DNA of 64,000 bases, from contig SWBL01000180.1 of the NCBI GenBank assembly GCA_024195585.1, positions 1 to 64,000 of the forward strand. Direction: 5' to 3'. The notes below the pieces were generated by a model. The model was given only the letters and a program-made list of their open reading frames with translations. It did not search any database and was not told the origin of the DNA. Shown in pieces: positions 1 through 11,335 of the stretch. The position numbers were made by a program, and so were the translations under genes. The stretch's first letter is position 1. Each line of letters starts with the position of its first letter. The DNA comes from Aureobasidium sp. EXF-3400 (lineage: Eukaryota; Ascomycota; Dothideomycetes; Dothideales; Saccotheciaceae).

Positions 1-503
1 GCAGGGATCAACCTGCACGTCTGCCCGCCTAAAACCACTGACCAGCACGCACGAGATTTGCGTTGCCTCTGTGCTTCCGCCCGGATCTTGCCTTGCCCTC
101 GTCGCTGTTGCCCACTCCCCAGAAAGACCATGCTCTATTCACCTTCTGTGCGCTAACCTTGCTGCTCCTTAGCCCCATACGCAGCGGGCAGCATCATTTC
201 GTACCCTGTCAGTGCATTGTCTTGGATCACATCCGTGTCTTGACATCTCCAATCAACCTGCCGTCCTTCTTCCTCTCCCATACATACCCTGTATCCATCT
301 GCTATCTTCTTCGTGTATACAAACCACTTTCTCTCCTGGTCGGGACTTTTCTTCATATCACGAAAGCTTGATAGCCCAATCCAGCCTGTCGTCATTGCCG
401 AGCATCAAGGACTCGTCCTAGCAACCATCTTCAAGATCTCCACTGGCGCAGATCACTCTTGTTTAAACACACCAAAGGAACACACCCTGTCCAAGCAAGA
501 ACT
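1..503. other. Upstream region of the first C2H2 gene
   Basis: No gene is supported here. The stretch is pyrimidine-rich, as fungal promoters and 5' leaders often are, and runs into the ATG at 504. The small ORFs in it have no recognisable family. It probably holds the promoter and 5' UTR of the zinc-finger gene, and perhaps the edge of a gene outside the window. Confidence 0.5.
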
Positions 504-1594
504 ATGGAAGTCGCAGCCTACATGCCTTACCGCCAACACACATTCCAACCGGACTTCAACCCGCACTACAGCCAATATCAGGAGTCTCGGAGTCAAACTT
601 CTCATCCGGTGTCAGTTCACTCTGTCATGGCAAACCAATACCAAGACGTCAGACGTGCAGGTCAGCGTGAGGCGCCACAGCAGAGCTCTGCTAGCAGCAC
701 AGTCCCAACATCGCAGGACGATGTGAACAAGCCTTCACTTCCATCAATTTCCAACCTCCTAGGCATAGCAGATGGAGACAGAGCTTCACAATCTAGCCAA
801 GAGACTGGTAGGCTGAAATGAAAAAGTCATGAGTGCTAGTCACTAACATCTGTGTAGGCAGCCCTTTACAGCAAGCGCAAGCGCAAGCTTATTACTCGTC
901 AGCTCCTACAGAACCTGCGTTTGGACAAGGCTACGTAACGCTGGCAGAACCGATGACTACGACTAGAGGTCCTTTACCTCCATCGCCACCACCTATGCGC
1001 TCAGACTCGGTGGTCGAAACTGCTCACAGTCCTACTTCAGTGGCCGGGCAATCCTACTTCCTTGGATCATCTCTGAACAACATGGAACCTCATCAACAGA
1101 GGTCGATGCCAGTGAAGCGTCATTCTGTACCCATGCCAAATGGTGGCATGTACACAACATCGCCTTACACGATTGCTGCCTACAACTCATCACCCAGCGC
1201 GATGTCGACCAGCTCTTACTACTCGGCCGATGGTGTGTACGGAATGAACGGTGTCTATCAACAGCGACCGCTGCCTTCAAACTTTCCTCCGGTCATACCA
1301 GGCGCTGTGATTGCAGCGTCCAGTATTCCTGCGCCGAACATGTGGGAACATCACCATTATATTGCTCCCTCTAGCCAGGCAACGTATCCTCAGTCACAAG
1401 ATCGCTATGTCTGTCAGACTTGCAACAAAGCATTCTCGCGGCCGAGCAGTCTAAAGATCCACAATTACAGCCATACTGGAGAGAAGCCGTTCAAGTGTAC
1501 GCAGCCGGGCTGTGGAAAGGCATTCAGTGTTCGAAGCAACATGAAACGGCATGAGAGAGGTTGCCACGCAGGATCATCCAATATGATGGCTTGA
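504..1594 (+). CDS. C2H2 zinc-finger transcription factor, two C-terminal fingers
   Basis: Model join(504..807,858..1594), 346 aa. The 50-nt intron starts GTAGGC and ends GTGTAG, and joins the two ORFs in frame. Two adjacent C2H2 fingers lie at the extreme C-terminus, at about residues 285-307 (YVCQTCNKAFSRPSSLKIH) and 314-338 (KCTQPGCGKAFSVRSNMKRH), joined by the usual TGEKPF linker. The rest is a low-complexity Ser/Pro/Gln/Tyr-rich region with a short LPSISNLL motif near residue 90. The architecture (disordered N-terminus, terminal DNA-binding pair) is that of a fungal sequence-specific regulator acting in the nucleus. The start at 504 was chosen over the upstream in-frame codon at 459 because the residues before it look like leader. 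I do not recognise the specific ortholog. Family call is firm, targets unknown. Confidence 0.85.
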
Positions 1595-2044
1595 GGCCGC
1601 ATTGTTGAACGTGGGTTCCTTTTGTTCTTCTTTTATTATAAACCGTTTGGCATTCTCTTCTTCATTTCCCTGTTCGATACCACGGCCGATTTTTTGTCTT
1701 TTTTTCCTTGGGAAGGGATAGTGGCGCTTACTTGGTGATATACTTTGGGGAGGAGGACGAACAAGGCGACGCAAGACGTCGATGGTTCGGAGCAGCAAGC
1801 ATGTACATGGAATGAGGCAAGTACCCAAAGAGTGAAGCACTGGATGTTAGATAGCTAGGTAGTTGAGCCTACCAGCATGAAGCATTGTATCAAACAATTT
1901 AGAGGCTTGTGGGTGAAAGTGGATGAAGTTTGAACGCGACGTGGTGAGTTTCGCAATTTTGACTCGAGACGCGACGTGAGAAAGTCGCAAGCTCGACGCC
2001 CGGTGCATCGAACAAGACGTCTGCCCTCACAACGACGACGTAGG
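1595..2044. other. Intergenic, C2H2 gene to POP1
   Basis: 3' flank of the zinc-finger gene followed by the POP1 promoter. The motif GCGACGTG occurs twice (about 1937 and 1970) shortly before the POP1 start. Nothing else is visible. Confidence 0.4.
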
Positions 2045-4595
2045 ATGGCGCCGAAAGCGGAACAGGGAGGACAACAAACAGGGCAGAAGCGCAAAGGAAA
2101 CTCGACAGATGGCGGAGGCTGGCGCAACAAACGACAGAAGACGCAGCGCGACGCTCGCACACTGGCGGTGCAAACAAGCTCCAAGGCCTTCAAAAATGGA
2201 GAGCTCGACGTAGGAGCCTTTGTCAAGGCGCGCGAGTATGAGATCCGAGCACTCGAGGAAGGCATGGCTCGAGCCAGAAAGGGCCTTACGCAACGAGCTT
2301 TCCAACAAGTGCCCAAAGACTTGAGACGCAGGACGGCCAGTCACAATGCTAAGAGAGTACCCAAGAGACTGCGCCGTCAGGCCGTGCGAGAGGTTGGTCG
2401 ACTCGACATCCTGACGTGGCAAGGCTAACACGAAACAGATGGCCGAGGACAATACACCAACCGTAACATCGCGCCGACGTAAGCCGAGCGGCCATATGCG
2501 TCTTCGCATCGACACCGTCAACCGTCTACGAACCCTCGGCCGCAAGAACAAGCTGTCGCCTGACCAGGGAATCGTCGCCAGGTCGCTCCAGCCCAAGAAG
2601 AACAAGCTCGCCTCTCCCCCTGTGCCCAAGGCAAAGTATCGCAAACGTCAGATCCACAAGACCTGGCTGCCCACACACATGTTTCATGCGAAACGAGCCC
2701 ACATGACTCCGCCATCTCAACCTCTCTGGCGCTTTGCATTGCCCTTGACATCAACTGTCAAAAGCTATCGTCCCACTCATCGTGCGAGTATAGACCGTGG
2801 TGCTATTGCTTGGGACACAAGCTACATGTCCACAGTCTCTATACACGGTAATGAGCAGAGCATAGAATCCTTGTGTCGTGCCTTGGGCGCTGGCTTGTCA
2901 GATGCCGCCTGGACCCCACGAGGCCAGAGGTGGAGACAAGGCTCTCGTACATGGCAAGGTTGGCTGTATGAGCGTGACATGTATCCTACTCACCCGATAG
3001 CTCCTGCCACAATTGTCTGGCGAGCAGAACCGACATCTCCTGCAAAGCAGTCTCGCCAGATTCTCATTCGTATTCATCCATCAGCTTTCTCTCAGCTCTG
3101 GGACGAGCTCACCCGACTCGTCAAGATCCAGAAACCTCAACTAACTGTTGAAGATCTGCGTTTCGAGATTGGAAGTATCGAGGTTGCGGGTCCTGCCTCA
3201 ACCGAAGCTTTAACGAGTGCTCTTTGTCCTGTGAATACTAGCAAAGGGGACAAGACATCCGCTGAGAAGCATTGGCCATTGTTAGCAGGCGTACAAACTC
3301 CATCGGCTTTGCCTGCAAATGCTCTCCTCGCTTTCGATATATCTGATCCGCGACTACATCACCCACCCCGAACTGCATCTTCAGCTACTGAGACACAGCA
3401 ATCCCAAAATCAATTGCTTGAATTGCTAACAGAATGGCCTTTTGACATTGCACAAACAACGCCAGGCATTTTCGACTGTGCAAGAAGACAAGCATGTTGC
3501 CGCGCATTGCAAAGCCAGAAAAATATTAACCGCCGCAAATCCGCTGCCACGCCAGGTACCTATCCTGAAGCTCTGCCTCAAGACCCTCGCATCCCCATCA
3601 TGGCATTCCCGTCCCCGGCCATCCCAAGATCGAAGCCAGGAAATAAAGAACGTACTTCTTGTTCGTGGATTGTTCTTTTGCCATGGAAAACAGTCCCTGC
3701 CGTTTGGCAGAGTTTGATGTACTATCCCATATCGACCGGCGGGCAGGTGAGAATGGGAGGTCTGGAAGAGCAACGCCAAATCGCCTTCGAGACTGGCGTG
3801 CCTTGGTTCCCCGGTGATTTTCCGGGCACCAAGGCGGGCGATCTCTGGGAGGCTTCAGAGAGTGCCAAAAGAAAGGCGCAATGGGAAGCAAAACCCAAAG
3901 GAAAGAGGGTCGAATGGGACAGTGTCACATTGGGTCCTGGCAGGAAAGGTGAAGATGGTAACGGATGGGCTTGCGACTGGATCTACTGCTCTGAAAGCAC
4001 AACAGATGAGACGGATGATGCTACGTCGAAGATTCATCACATCGCTCCAAGTCTCGCTCGGAGCGTGATTGCTGGTCAGGCCACTTCCATCGAACGTCTA
4101 CCCTACGCTCTCTCTACTGTCCGCATCACTCTGCTCGGACGCGGGACACCTGAATTTTGCGCACGAATCTACCGCTTGCCGGCTGTACATGGAACAGACA
4201 AACTGTCATTGCGCGATCAGTGGCTCGCCCTCGACCCAGCTCGAACAAGTTCTTGCACCCAGAAGAAGAAGCGCCAACGAAGTTTGCCATCATCTGCATT
4301 GAAGTCGACTTCCCCAGCCGATGTGCAACGACAATTGGCTGCCGACTTGTTGCAACCTCCCCAGTCCGATAACCAGCATGATTGCTGCCCCCCAATTCCT
4401 GGTAAAGAAGACCTCATCGGCTTTGTCACAAAAGGTGAGTTTAGTCTGACTGAAGGCCGAGGTGTCGCTATCGGCAGTGTCTTCGTCCAGGCTCTCACCG
4501 AGGCCGTCAATGCCACTGATAAAGAGCCATACATTTGCATTGTCAGGAACGCTGGAGAAACAGTGGGCAGACTCGGGAGGTTGGAATTCGTGTAG
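2045..4595 (+). CDS. POP1: Ribonuclease P/MRP protein subunit POP1
   Basis: Model join(2045..2392,2439..4595), 834 aa. POP1 is the largest protein of nuclear RNase P (tRNA 5' maturation) and RNase MRP (pre-rRNA cleavage), where it scaffolds the RNA. The N-terminal POP1 region is clear: AREYEIRALEEGMARARKG and RAFQQVPKDLRRRTASHN at about residues 60-105, then WLPTHMFHAKRAHM near 190. A POPLD domain follows at about 520-620, from WIVLLPWKTVPAVWQSL to WFPGDFPG. The C-terminus carries the conserved IGFVTKGEFSLTEGRGVAIG block and RLGRLEFV end. The 46-nt intron lies after AVRE (codon 116) with donor GTTGGT, a GGCTAACA branch-like site and acceptor CAG. Length and domain order match fungal POP1. Confidence 0.95.
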
Positions 4596-4699
4596 TGTCA
4601 ATTCTTGCTTGTGCATGAGACAGTACTCGGTTCTGCTCATTGGCTATCTATCTATCTAAGTCTAGTGCTATGCAGGTATCAATAGCTCTCCAGCAGCGG

Positions 4700-5917
4700 T
4701 CACTTCTGGGAAAAGTCGGTCCCTTCCACGTTCAAGATATGGGGCAGCCGTGCTTTTTCTGGGATGGCTGCTGATGCTTCAGTGTTGTCGCGCTGGATGC
4801 TTCCTTTTCTGACTTGGCCGAACAATCTCTGTTGAACAGCGTCGGTAGTGCCTCTCATGGCAGAGCTTTTGCGGTTGCGTGTAGGAGTTTGGGGAACACT
4901 TAGAACACTGCCAGTCTCCTTGGGTGGCTCCTCATGATCAGGGACATCAGTCTCAGCCTCACTTTCATCCGCCACCAACACTTCTCTGAGCACTGTCGTC
5001 TGATGTCTGATTGAAGCGAGCCGCTCAGAACATGAGGGCTGGAATTGGGGACCGCGCAATGGCGGCGCGGTCTGCGGTACCTGCAAATAGCGTGTGGATT
5101 GGAGGGTTTGAGGAGTCTCATAAGGCATCGGAGTTATTGAAGCAGCTCGTCTTCTGCGCGTAGGGGTTTGTGGGGTTGTTGGACTCCTTCCACTGATGAG
5201 ATCAGAGGCATGCAGAAGGGCTGCAAAAGGTGGCTGGTCCTGCTCGCGAGTGGTCCATGGAGAAGACTGAGCAGACTGCGTCTTGCGTGGTGACTCGGGG
5301 AATCCAGCAGTGCGACGGTAACGGTTGAGGTGAGCGCGGTTCTCGCGAAGGCGTTCGCGATAGAGTATGATGCGGTCATTCAAGGTCGCAATCTCGCTCT
5401 CCTGTTGAATTATCATGCGTTTGTGTTGTGAGACGAGGTGCTCAAGCTGGACATTCTGAGACTTGAGACTTTGGGATTCCTTGACCATCGAGTCCCATAT
5501 ATCGGCGTGTACACGACGAATGCTTGGGTCGACGTGGTGGTCAGCACGAGAAATGCGAGGCTCGACAGGATCGTTAGCCTTGAGAAGGTCTGTCTCGCGT
5601 TGGGCCATATCCATCTCGACCTGGATGCGCTCCATGGCTTCGTTGGTCTCAATTGCAAGCATGTGATACTGCAGCTTGTGATGTGCCGCATCAGAGCGAG
5701 CTTCCTGTACGAGAGGCATGAGGCGAGCTATGATGGCGCGAAGCTCATCGGGCTGCGCCTGTTGGACATAGTGTTCAGATAAGACGAACGTATCGGAAGC
5801 AGGTGAGGGGGATGATGAAGATGAAGTTGCGACAGCAGCCGTTGTCTGAGGGTTCAGAAACGGAGGAGTGGTGTCGCCCTGTCCTAAGCTAGGTGTAGGA
5901 GGTTCTGTCGCATTCAT
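4700..5917 (-). CDS. Coiled-coil protein of unknown function
   Basis: Single-exon ORF of 405 aa. I do not recognise the family. The N-terminal 40 residues are Pro/Ser/Thr-rich. Two heptad-like charged segments follow at about residues 55-125 and 150-215 (for example SQHKRMIIQQESEIATLNDR), so a dimeric coiled coil is likely. The C-terminal half is Pro/Ser/Arg-rich and looks disordered, with many SP/TP dipeptides (FPESPRKT, TPQTPTRRRR, PQTPTRNRKSS) that could be proline-directed phosphosites. No signal peptide, membrane segment or enzyme motif is visible. It is divergently transcribed from the LRR gene across a 423-bp spacer. A cytoskeletal or cell-cycle adaptor would fit, but that is a guess. 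Confidence 0.7.
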   Translation of the reverse strand: MNATEPPTPSLGQGDTTPPFLNPQTTAAVATSSSSSPSPASDTFVLSEHYVQQAQPDELRAIIARLMPLVQEARSDAAHHKLQYHMLAIETNEAMERIQVEMDMAQRETDLLKANDPVEPRISRADHHVDPSIRRVHADIWDSMVKESQSLKSQNVQLEHLVSQHKRMIIQQESEIATLNDRIILYRERLRENRAHLNRYRRTAGFPESPRKTQSAQSSPWTTREQDQPPFAALLHASDLISGRSPTTPQTPTRRRRAASITPMPYETPQTLQSTRYLQVPQTAPPLRGPQFQPSCSERLASIRHQTTVLREVLVADESEAETDVPDHEEPPKETGSVLSVPQTPTRNRKSSAMRGTTDAVQQRLFGQVRKGSIQRDNTEASAAIPEKARLPHILNVEGTDFSQK

Positions 5918-6340
5918 GATCCAAGTGGCTTGCGATAGAGATGGTGGAGGTATGTAGTATAGTCGGTGACGCAGACGAGACGGCTGTGTTTATGGATACC
6001 AGTTGCTATGCTGTGCAATGCAAAAAAGAACAAGAGATGTGAAAGTGGCCCGCAGTCTTTGTGTACTTGAGGGGACGCGCAACGTGACGAACGACGCACG
6101 GGCGTGTCAAAACCAATGATGCTTCCCCTTTTGGACCAGGGTCTAGTTGGCGGGACATCCGCAACGGACGTTAGGCGGGCACTCCACCTGCCATAATCCA
6201 GGGGTTTTGAGGCCAAACAAAGTGCCGGCATGGAATGAACCCAAGTACGTAGACATAACTTTCTCCTCGTCCGACATCTCATCATTGGTTGTTCCCTTCT
6301 TTTCGGCTGTCCATACACGCCTTGGGCATAGCTGACTGCA
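5918..6340. promoter_or_regulatory. Divergent spacer between coiled-coil and LRR genes
   Basis: The two flanking genes point away from each other, so this 423-bp stretch must hold both promoters. No specific operator was recognised. Confidence 0.4.
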
Positions 6341-9300
6341 ATGGATCCCTCCACTTCCGCGACTCCATTGAAGTCCTCAGGGATCCCAAAGTTCTCTTCT
6401 ATCGCGAGGCCTCCGGCTTCAAGATTGCCTGCTCCTAACAATGACCACAAATCTGCATTGCCATCTCCATCTAAACCTTCTGCTTTGGTGAAACCATCTC
6501 CTGCCAAAAAGGCTCTTCCTAGACCACCTTCATCTGGATCCAGCTTTAGATCCAGTATATCTGGACCCTCGTCTGGCATTATTCCGCCGAGAACTTCATC
6601 GCATCGTCCTACTTATTCGGTTTCGGAAAAGCCTACCACTGCCACTAGAAAGCCTGCTTCGCGACCAGTATCGTATATTGCGCAATCTCGGAGGCCTGTT
6701 TCTGGCATTGTTACCACTGCTCAGCAAGAGGATTTGAATGATCAACTAGGCTCGCTTGATGGTTTCCGCAGTGCTTCACGTGCCACTTCAAGGCAGAGTG
6801 ATTATGATAATAATGATTACGTCGATGAGCCATCCACTCCCGGCACGAAAAGAGCGTCCCGACTTTCGTTGTCAGATCGAACTGTGGAAAGTCTGTCCCG
6901 ACTTCCCGAGACTCCAGGGACAGGCAGGCGAAGGTCCAGCTTTTTTGCGCCACAGAGTCCTATGGGGCCTTCATCACGTCCGACTTCTGCTATGAGCGTT
7001 GATGAGACGAGGGAGGCCTCACGTCCAAAGGTGCCTGGAATGATGCCTTCGCCATCCAAACGGTCCTCTGCTATGGCTCCTCCGACCAGCAAGATGCCCA
7101 CAAAGTATTCCATCCCAAGAGCTCCTTCATCTGTTGGCCTAGCACCGTCAAGACTGGGCCGTCCTGCCTCTGTGGCAGGCAAATCTGCAACCACCAGTAC
7201 GCCAAAGGCAACCACAACAAAGCCGCTACAGCGAACGAGTAGTCTCCGCCAGCCTGGAACGGGCATATCCACTACCCCCAGGCCAAAACCAACCACCAGC
7301 ATTTCTACTTCAGCTATCAAGACTAGACCAACACCGGCGACAGCTGTGAAAAGCGCGCCCCAGAAGGAACCGCAAACATCTCCTGAAAAATCAGCCAATT
7401 CTTCCGCAGCACTTAGGGACCAGATTGCAAAGGCTAAAGCTGCCAGGAAACCCCCGGGAATCTTCAAAGGGCAGCAATCGAGTAGTCAGGGCGAAGACTT
7501 CTCATTTGATCCTTTCGCGGATCCTTTCAATACAAAACCCAAAAATTCTCATGGTCTTCTGCGCAAGAAGATCGAAGCAGCCCGCGGCGACGGTCGCCTA
7601 AATATTGCTGGAATGGGCCTCAAGAATATTCCAGATGAAGTTTTGAACATGTACGACCAACAAGAAGATAGCAATATGAACTGGAGTCAGATGACGGATC
7701 TAGTTCGCTTTGTAGCAGCGGACAACGATCTTGACATGATCTCTGACGCCGTGTTTCCGGATGTTGCTACTGAAGTGGCTATGGACAACGAACAAGAAGT
7801 CAAGGGGCTACAATTTCGCAGTGTGGAAATGATTGACCTGCATGGAAACAATCTTGAAGCAGTTCCTGCTGGTTTGCGTTGGCTGGAGAGACTAACGGTG
7901 CTGAACTTGGTAAGACTCATGAGAATTGATTGGTCAATGCAGTTACTCACGCCCTTGTAGTCACACAACAAGCTGGGCAACACAGTCTTCGATACAATCG
8001 GCCAGCTTGAAACATTACGAGAACTCAAACTGAGCAACAACAACTTGTCCGGCTATCTTCCCCAGTCAATTGGTCGTTTGCATAACTTGAGAACCTTGGA
8101 ACTGCAGAACAACAAGCTTCTGAGTCTTCCAGATGGTCTGCGCGAACTTGTCAATCTGCAGGTTTTGAACGTTGCTGGAAATCAGCTCACTGGTCTTCCC
8201 ATGGATGTTTTTGAGACTCTACCCATTGCTGACCTCAACGCCTCTAACAACGCCATGGTCGGTGCGCTGTTCCCCTTTAGCGTATCTGGGTTATCCAAGC
8301 TTGAGCATTTAGATGTCGCCAACAACTCACTAGCTTCGCTTGCCTTTTCTGAGAACTTGTCGTTACCGGCCATCAAATCTATCAACTTGGCGAGTAACAG
8401 GATAGTTGCACTGCCAGATATGTCTGGTTGGAGGCAATTAATTTCTTTGGCTGCTGCCGACAATAAGATATCTGTCCTTCCACAAGGATTCACGAGCCTT
8501 AAGTATCTCAAACAGGCCGATTTGACAGGAAACGAGCTCACTAAACTGCATGACAACATTGGTCTTATGGATTCGCTGGATGTTCTGAAGGTGGCCGCCA
8601 ATCCTCTTCGTGAACGTAAACTTCTGAATATGTCGACTGAGGAGCTCAAGCGTAGCCTGGCTCAACGCCTCAGAACATCCGACCAGGGTGACAAAGGCGA
8701 TGAATTTGAAGACGAGGGGATTGACATCCAGTCACCACGTGACTCTGGTTCGCAATGGGGAGTTGTCTCTGGCACTCTTGACTTGAGGGACAAAAACCTT
8801 GTGGACGATGATGCCGATGTGCTTCGATCCATCTTTAGCACTGAAGATGTCCGTGAACTCAAATTGGCACGGAACAATTTTGTCACCATACCTTTCGAGA
8901 TCTCTCTGGCTCAGAACCTCAAAGTCTTGGACTTGTCAAGCTGTTCCCTGGGAGACACATACCTGAACGAAGTAGTAACCTTGGCAGCCCTCCAAGAGCT
9001 ATTTTTGGGTAGCAACAAGATCTCAAACTGGGAGCCACTGTTGAGTCTGCTTCATGCGCCACGCCTTTCGTATCTGGACGTGTCCAACAACAGGCTTATC
9101 GGCTCGGTCCCAAGGGTCAGAGACTCATTTCCGGAGCTGAAGGTTTTGCACGCTGCAAACAACAGGATAGATGCTGTCTCGCATGAAGCTCTAGCAGGAC
9201 TACAGTCAGTCGATCTTGCAGATAACAACATTGGCTACCTACCTCCTGAGATAGGGTCATTGTGGGATCAAGGTCTAAAGGGATTGAGCATTGGTGGCAA

Positions 9301-9400
9301 CACATTCCGCGTGCCGTCACATCGAATTCTTGAGAAGGGTACTGAAGCTACAATGCTGTGGCTCAAGGACAAAATTCCGCAGGACGACGAAACTTTCTAG
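6341..9400 (+). CDS. Leucine-rich-repeat protein with disordered N-terminus
   Basis: Model join(6341..7909,7961..9400), 1002 aa. The 51-nt intron begins GTAAGA and ends TTGTAG, inside an LRR. The first 380 residues are Ser/Pro/Thr/Lys-rich and basic, probably disordered and phosphorylated. From about residue 410 an LRR solenoid runs almost to the C-terminus, with many LxxLxLxxN units such as LRTLELQNNKLLSLPDGLR and LQVLNVAGNQLTGLP. The repeats resemble those of LRRC40/Ras-suppressor-like intracellular LRR proteins. There is no kinase, adenylate cyclase or membrane segment. Role: presumably a cytosolic scaffold; partners are unknown. The LRR call is firm, the subfamily tentative. Confidence 0.85.
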
Positions 9401-9921
9401 ACAAATACAAGACTTGGGGGATCATTTCTGGGCAATATGACATTGTCTGCTGGCAGAAGGTCATGTGTGTTGGGCACGAAAGTACATGACGCGAGGCGAA
9501 AATATTCTCATCACTGGCCTGTCGGGCAGTCCTTTCGTATCCAATATTTATCATTCCTATGAAGCCGTCCGTGTATGTTGACCACAAATCAAAGATGTCT
9601 GGAGCGTGATCGGCTCGAAACGAGCTTCTGGTGTCCGATTGCTTATCCTGGACCATCAAATAGCATTCTTTTGGCATCATACCACATAACGCGACTCAAT
9701 CTCGCAAGCATTGTGCTCATTCTGATGAGTATCAAGTCCAGGTACGAGTAGAGGCTGTCAGTGTCGAGAGTCGAGACGTTGAAAGTGGTCAGTGCGCAGT
9801 CTTGGCACACCACGGGCCTAAGCGACAAATCCAAGTTTTACACGGCGGGAATTCGATCTTTTTCTCCTTTGACGACGACGACGACCTTCGACAACAGGAT
9901 CATTTATCGCCCACCGACACA
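9401..9921. promoter_or_regulatory. RPL13 promoter region
   Basis: This 521-bp gap separates the LRR gene end from the RPL13 start. The last 80 bp are pyrimidine-rich, with a short (GAC)5 run at 9871-9885. No gene is supported. Confidence 0.45.
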
Positions 9922-11000
9922 ATGGTTAGTTGCGACACTCGCTGCTGTTTGTGATGGAATTGGATCACGCTTGTCACGATGTCTTTGGTCGACCCGATGC
10001 GCTACGCCCATTCTCCCTATTTCGACAGCCCGCGTGACGATTTTGAGTCCAAAGAGGAAGAAGAAGGCGGTCTTACAGCGACCAGCGACACCGCATACCG
10101 CGACGATCATGCTCGAAGTACCATCTTCTCGCTCTAGCCTCGATCAAGACACTAGCGACAAGCCTGGATCCTATCCATCACTGCAGCAAAGAAAGAGATG
10201 TGCGAGACAAATATACTAACACCTACACCAGGCCATCAAGCACAACCAGCAGATCCCCCACAACCACTTCCGCAAGGATTGGCAGCGCCGCGTCCGCGTG
10301 CACTTCGACCAGGTAATTCCCCTCTCGTCATGAGAGCAGAGGCGCCTGTGGTCAGCGACAGAGTTCCTGACAAAATTCAATCCTAGGCCGGCAAGAAGAA
10401 GGCTCGCCGCAACGCTCGCGCTGCTAAGGCTGCCACCGTCGCTCCCCGCCCCGTCGACAAGCTCCGCCCCATTGTCCGCTGCCCTACCCTCAAGTACAAC
10501 CGCCGCGTCCGCGCCGGCCGTGGTTTCAGCTTGGCTGAGCTCAAGGTACCTATCCCGCCGCTTTGTGCCATCATAACGTTCAATGCCTGACACATCTCAA
10601 GGCTGCTGGCATTCCCCGCAAGCTTGCACCCACCATCGGTATCTCCGTCGACCCCCGCCGCCAGAACCTCTCCGAGGAGTCTCTTGCCGCCAACGTCGAG
10701 CGCCTGAAGGCTTACCGCAGCCGCGTTATCCTCTTCCCCCGCAACAGCAAGGCCCCCAAGAAGGGTGACGCCTCTGCCGAGGAGGTCAAGGCTGCCAAGG
10801 AGAACTTCGTCAAGCAGGCCAACGTTACCTTCCCCATCGAGAACAAGGCCCAGGTTGTCGAGGGCAAGCTCTCCGACTACCCCGGTGAGGAGAACGCCTA
10901 CCGCAAGCTCCGTGACGTTCGCAGCGAGGCTCGCCTTGCTGGTATCCGCGAGAAGCGTGCCAAGGCCAAGGCTGAGGAGGCTGCCAACGCTAAGAAATAA
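9922..11000 (+). CDS. RPL13: 60S ribosomal protein L13 (eL13)
   Basis: Model join(9922..9924,10232..10312,10387..10545,10602..11000), 213 aa, the family's usual length. The protein begins [20 protein letters not shown], the standard eL13 N-terminus, and continues with [16 protein letters not shown] and the [10 protein letters not shown] block. The first exon is only the ATG. The 307-nt first intron is by far the longest in the gene and has an ATACTAAC branch site just before the acceptor. Introns directly after the start codon are common in fungal ribosomal protein genes. Codon use in exons 3-4 is strongly biased to C-ending codons, as expected for very high expression. The first intron contains a 52-codon ORF (see findings). 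Confidence 0.96.
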
Positions 11001-11335
11001 GCGATTTCACCATGAAGTGAAGGTCGGCGTTGATGGATTTGCTATGACGGCTGCTTTGTGTCAGGAATCCAGGGCGAAAAATGGGCTCTACCTTTTGATA
11101 GAACTTCTGTCAGCAGGAAGCGAACCAAAAAAGTCTTTAGTTGCCCCTCATGATACCACTTTTTATGCATTTTGGCGTTTCTTTGTTCGTGTATGTGCCC
11201 GTGTTTGTTGTCTTGTCGAACGTTCCCAATCATAATTGCCCGTATGTCATCAAAAAGGTTCAGACTTGTCCCCTTGCCAAGAGCTACTTTGCCCCTACTA
11301 TCTGACAACTCTCGATCCCTCTACCAACCACAATC
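11001..11335. other. Intergenic, RPL13 to dehydratase gene
   Basis: 3' flank of RPL13 and promoter of the next gene. No feature recognised. Confidence 0.4.
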
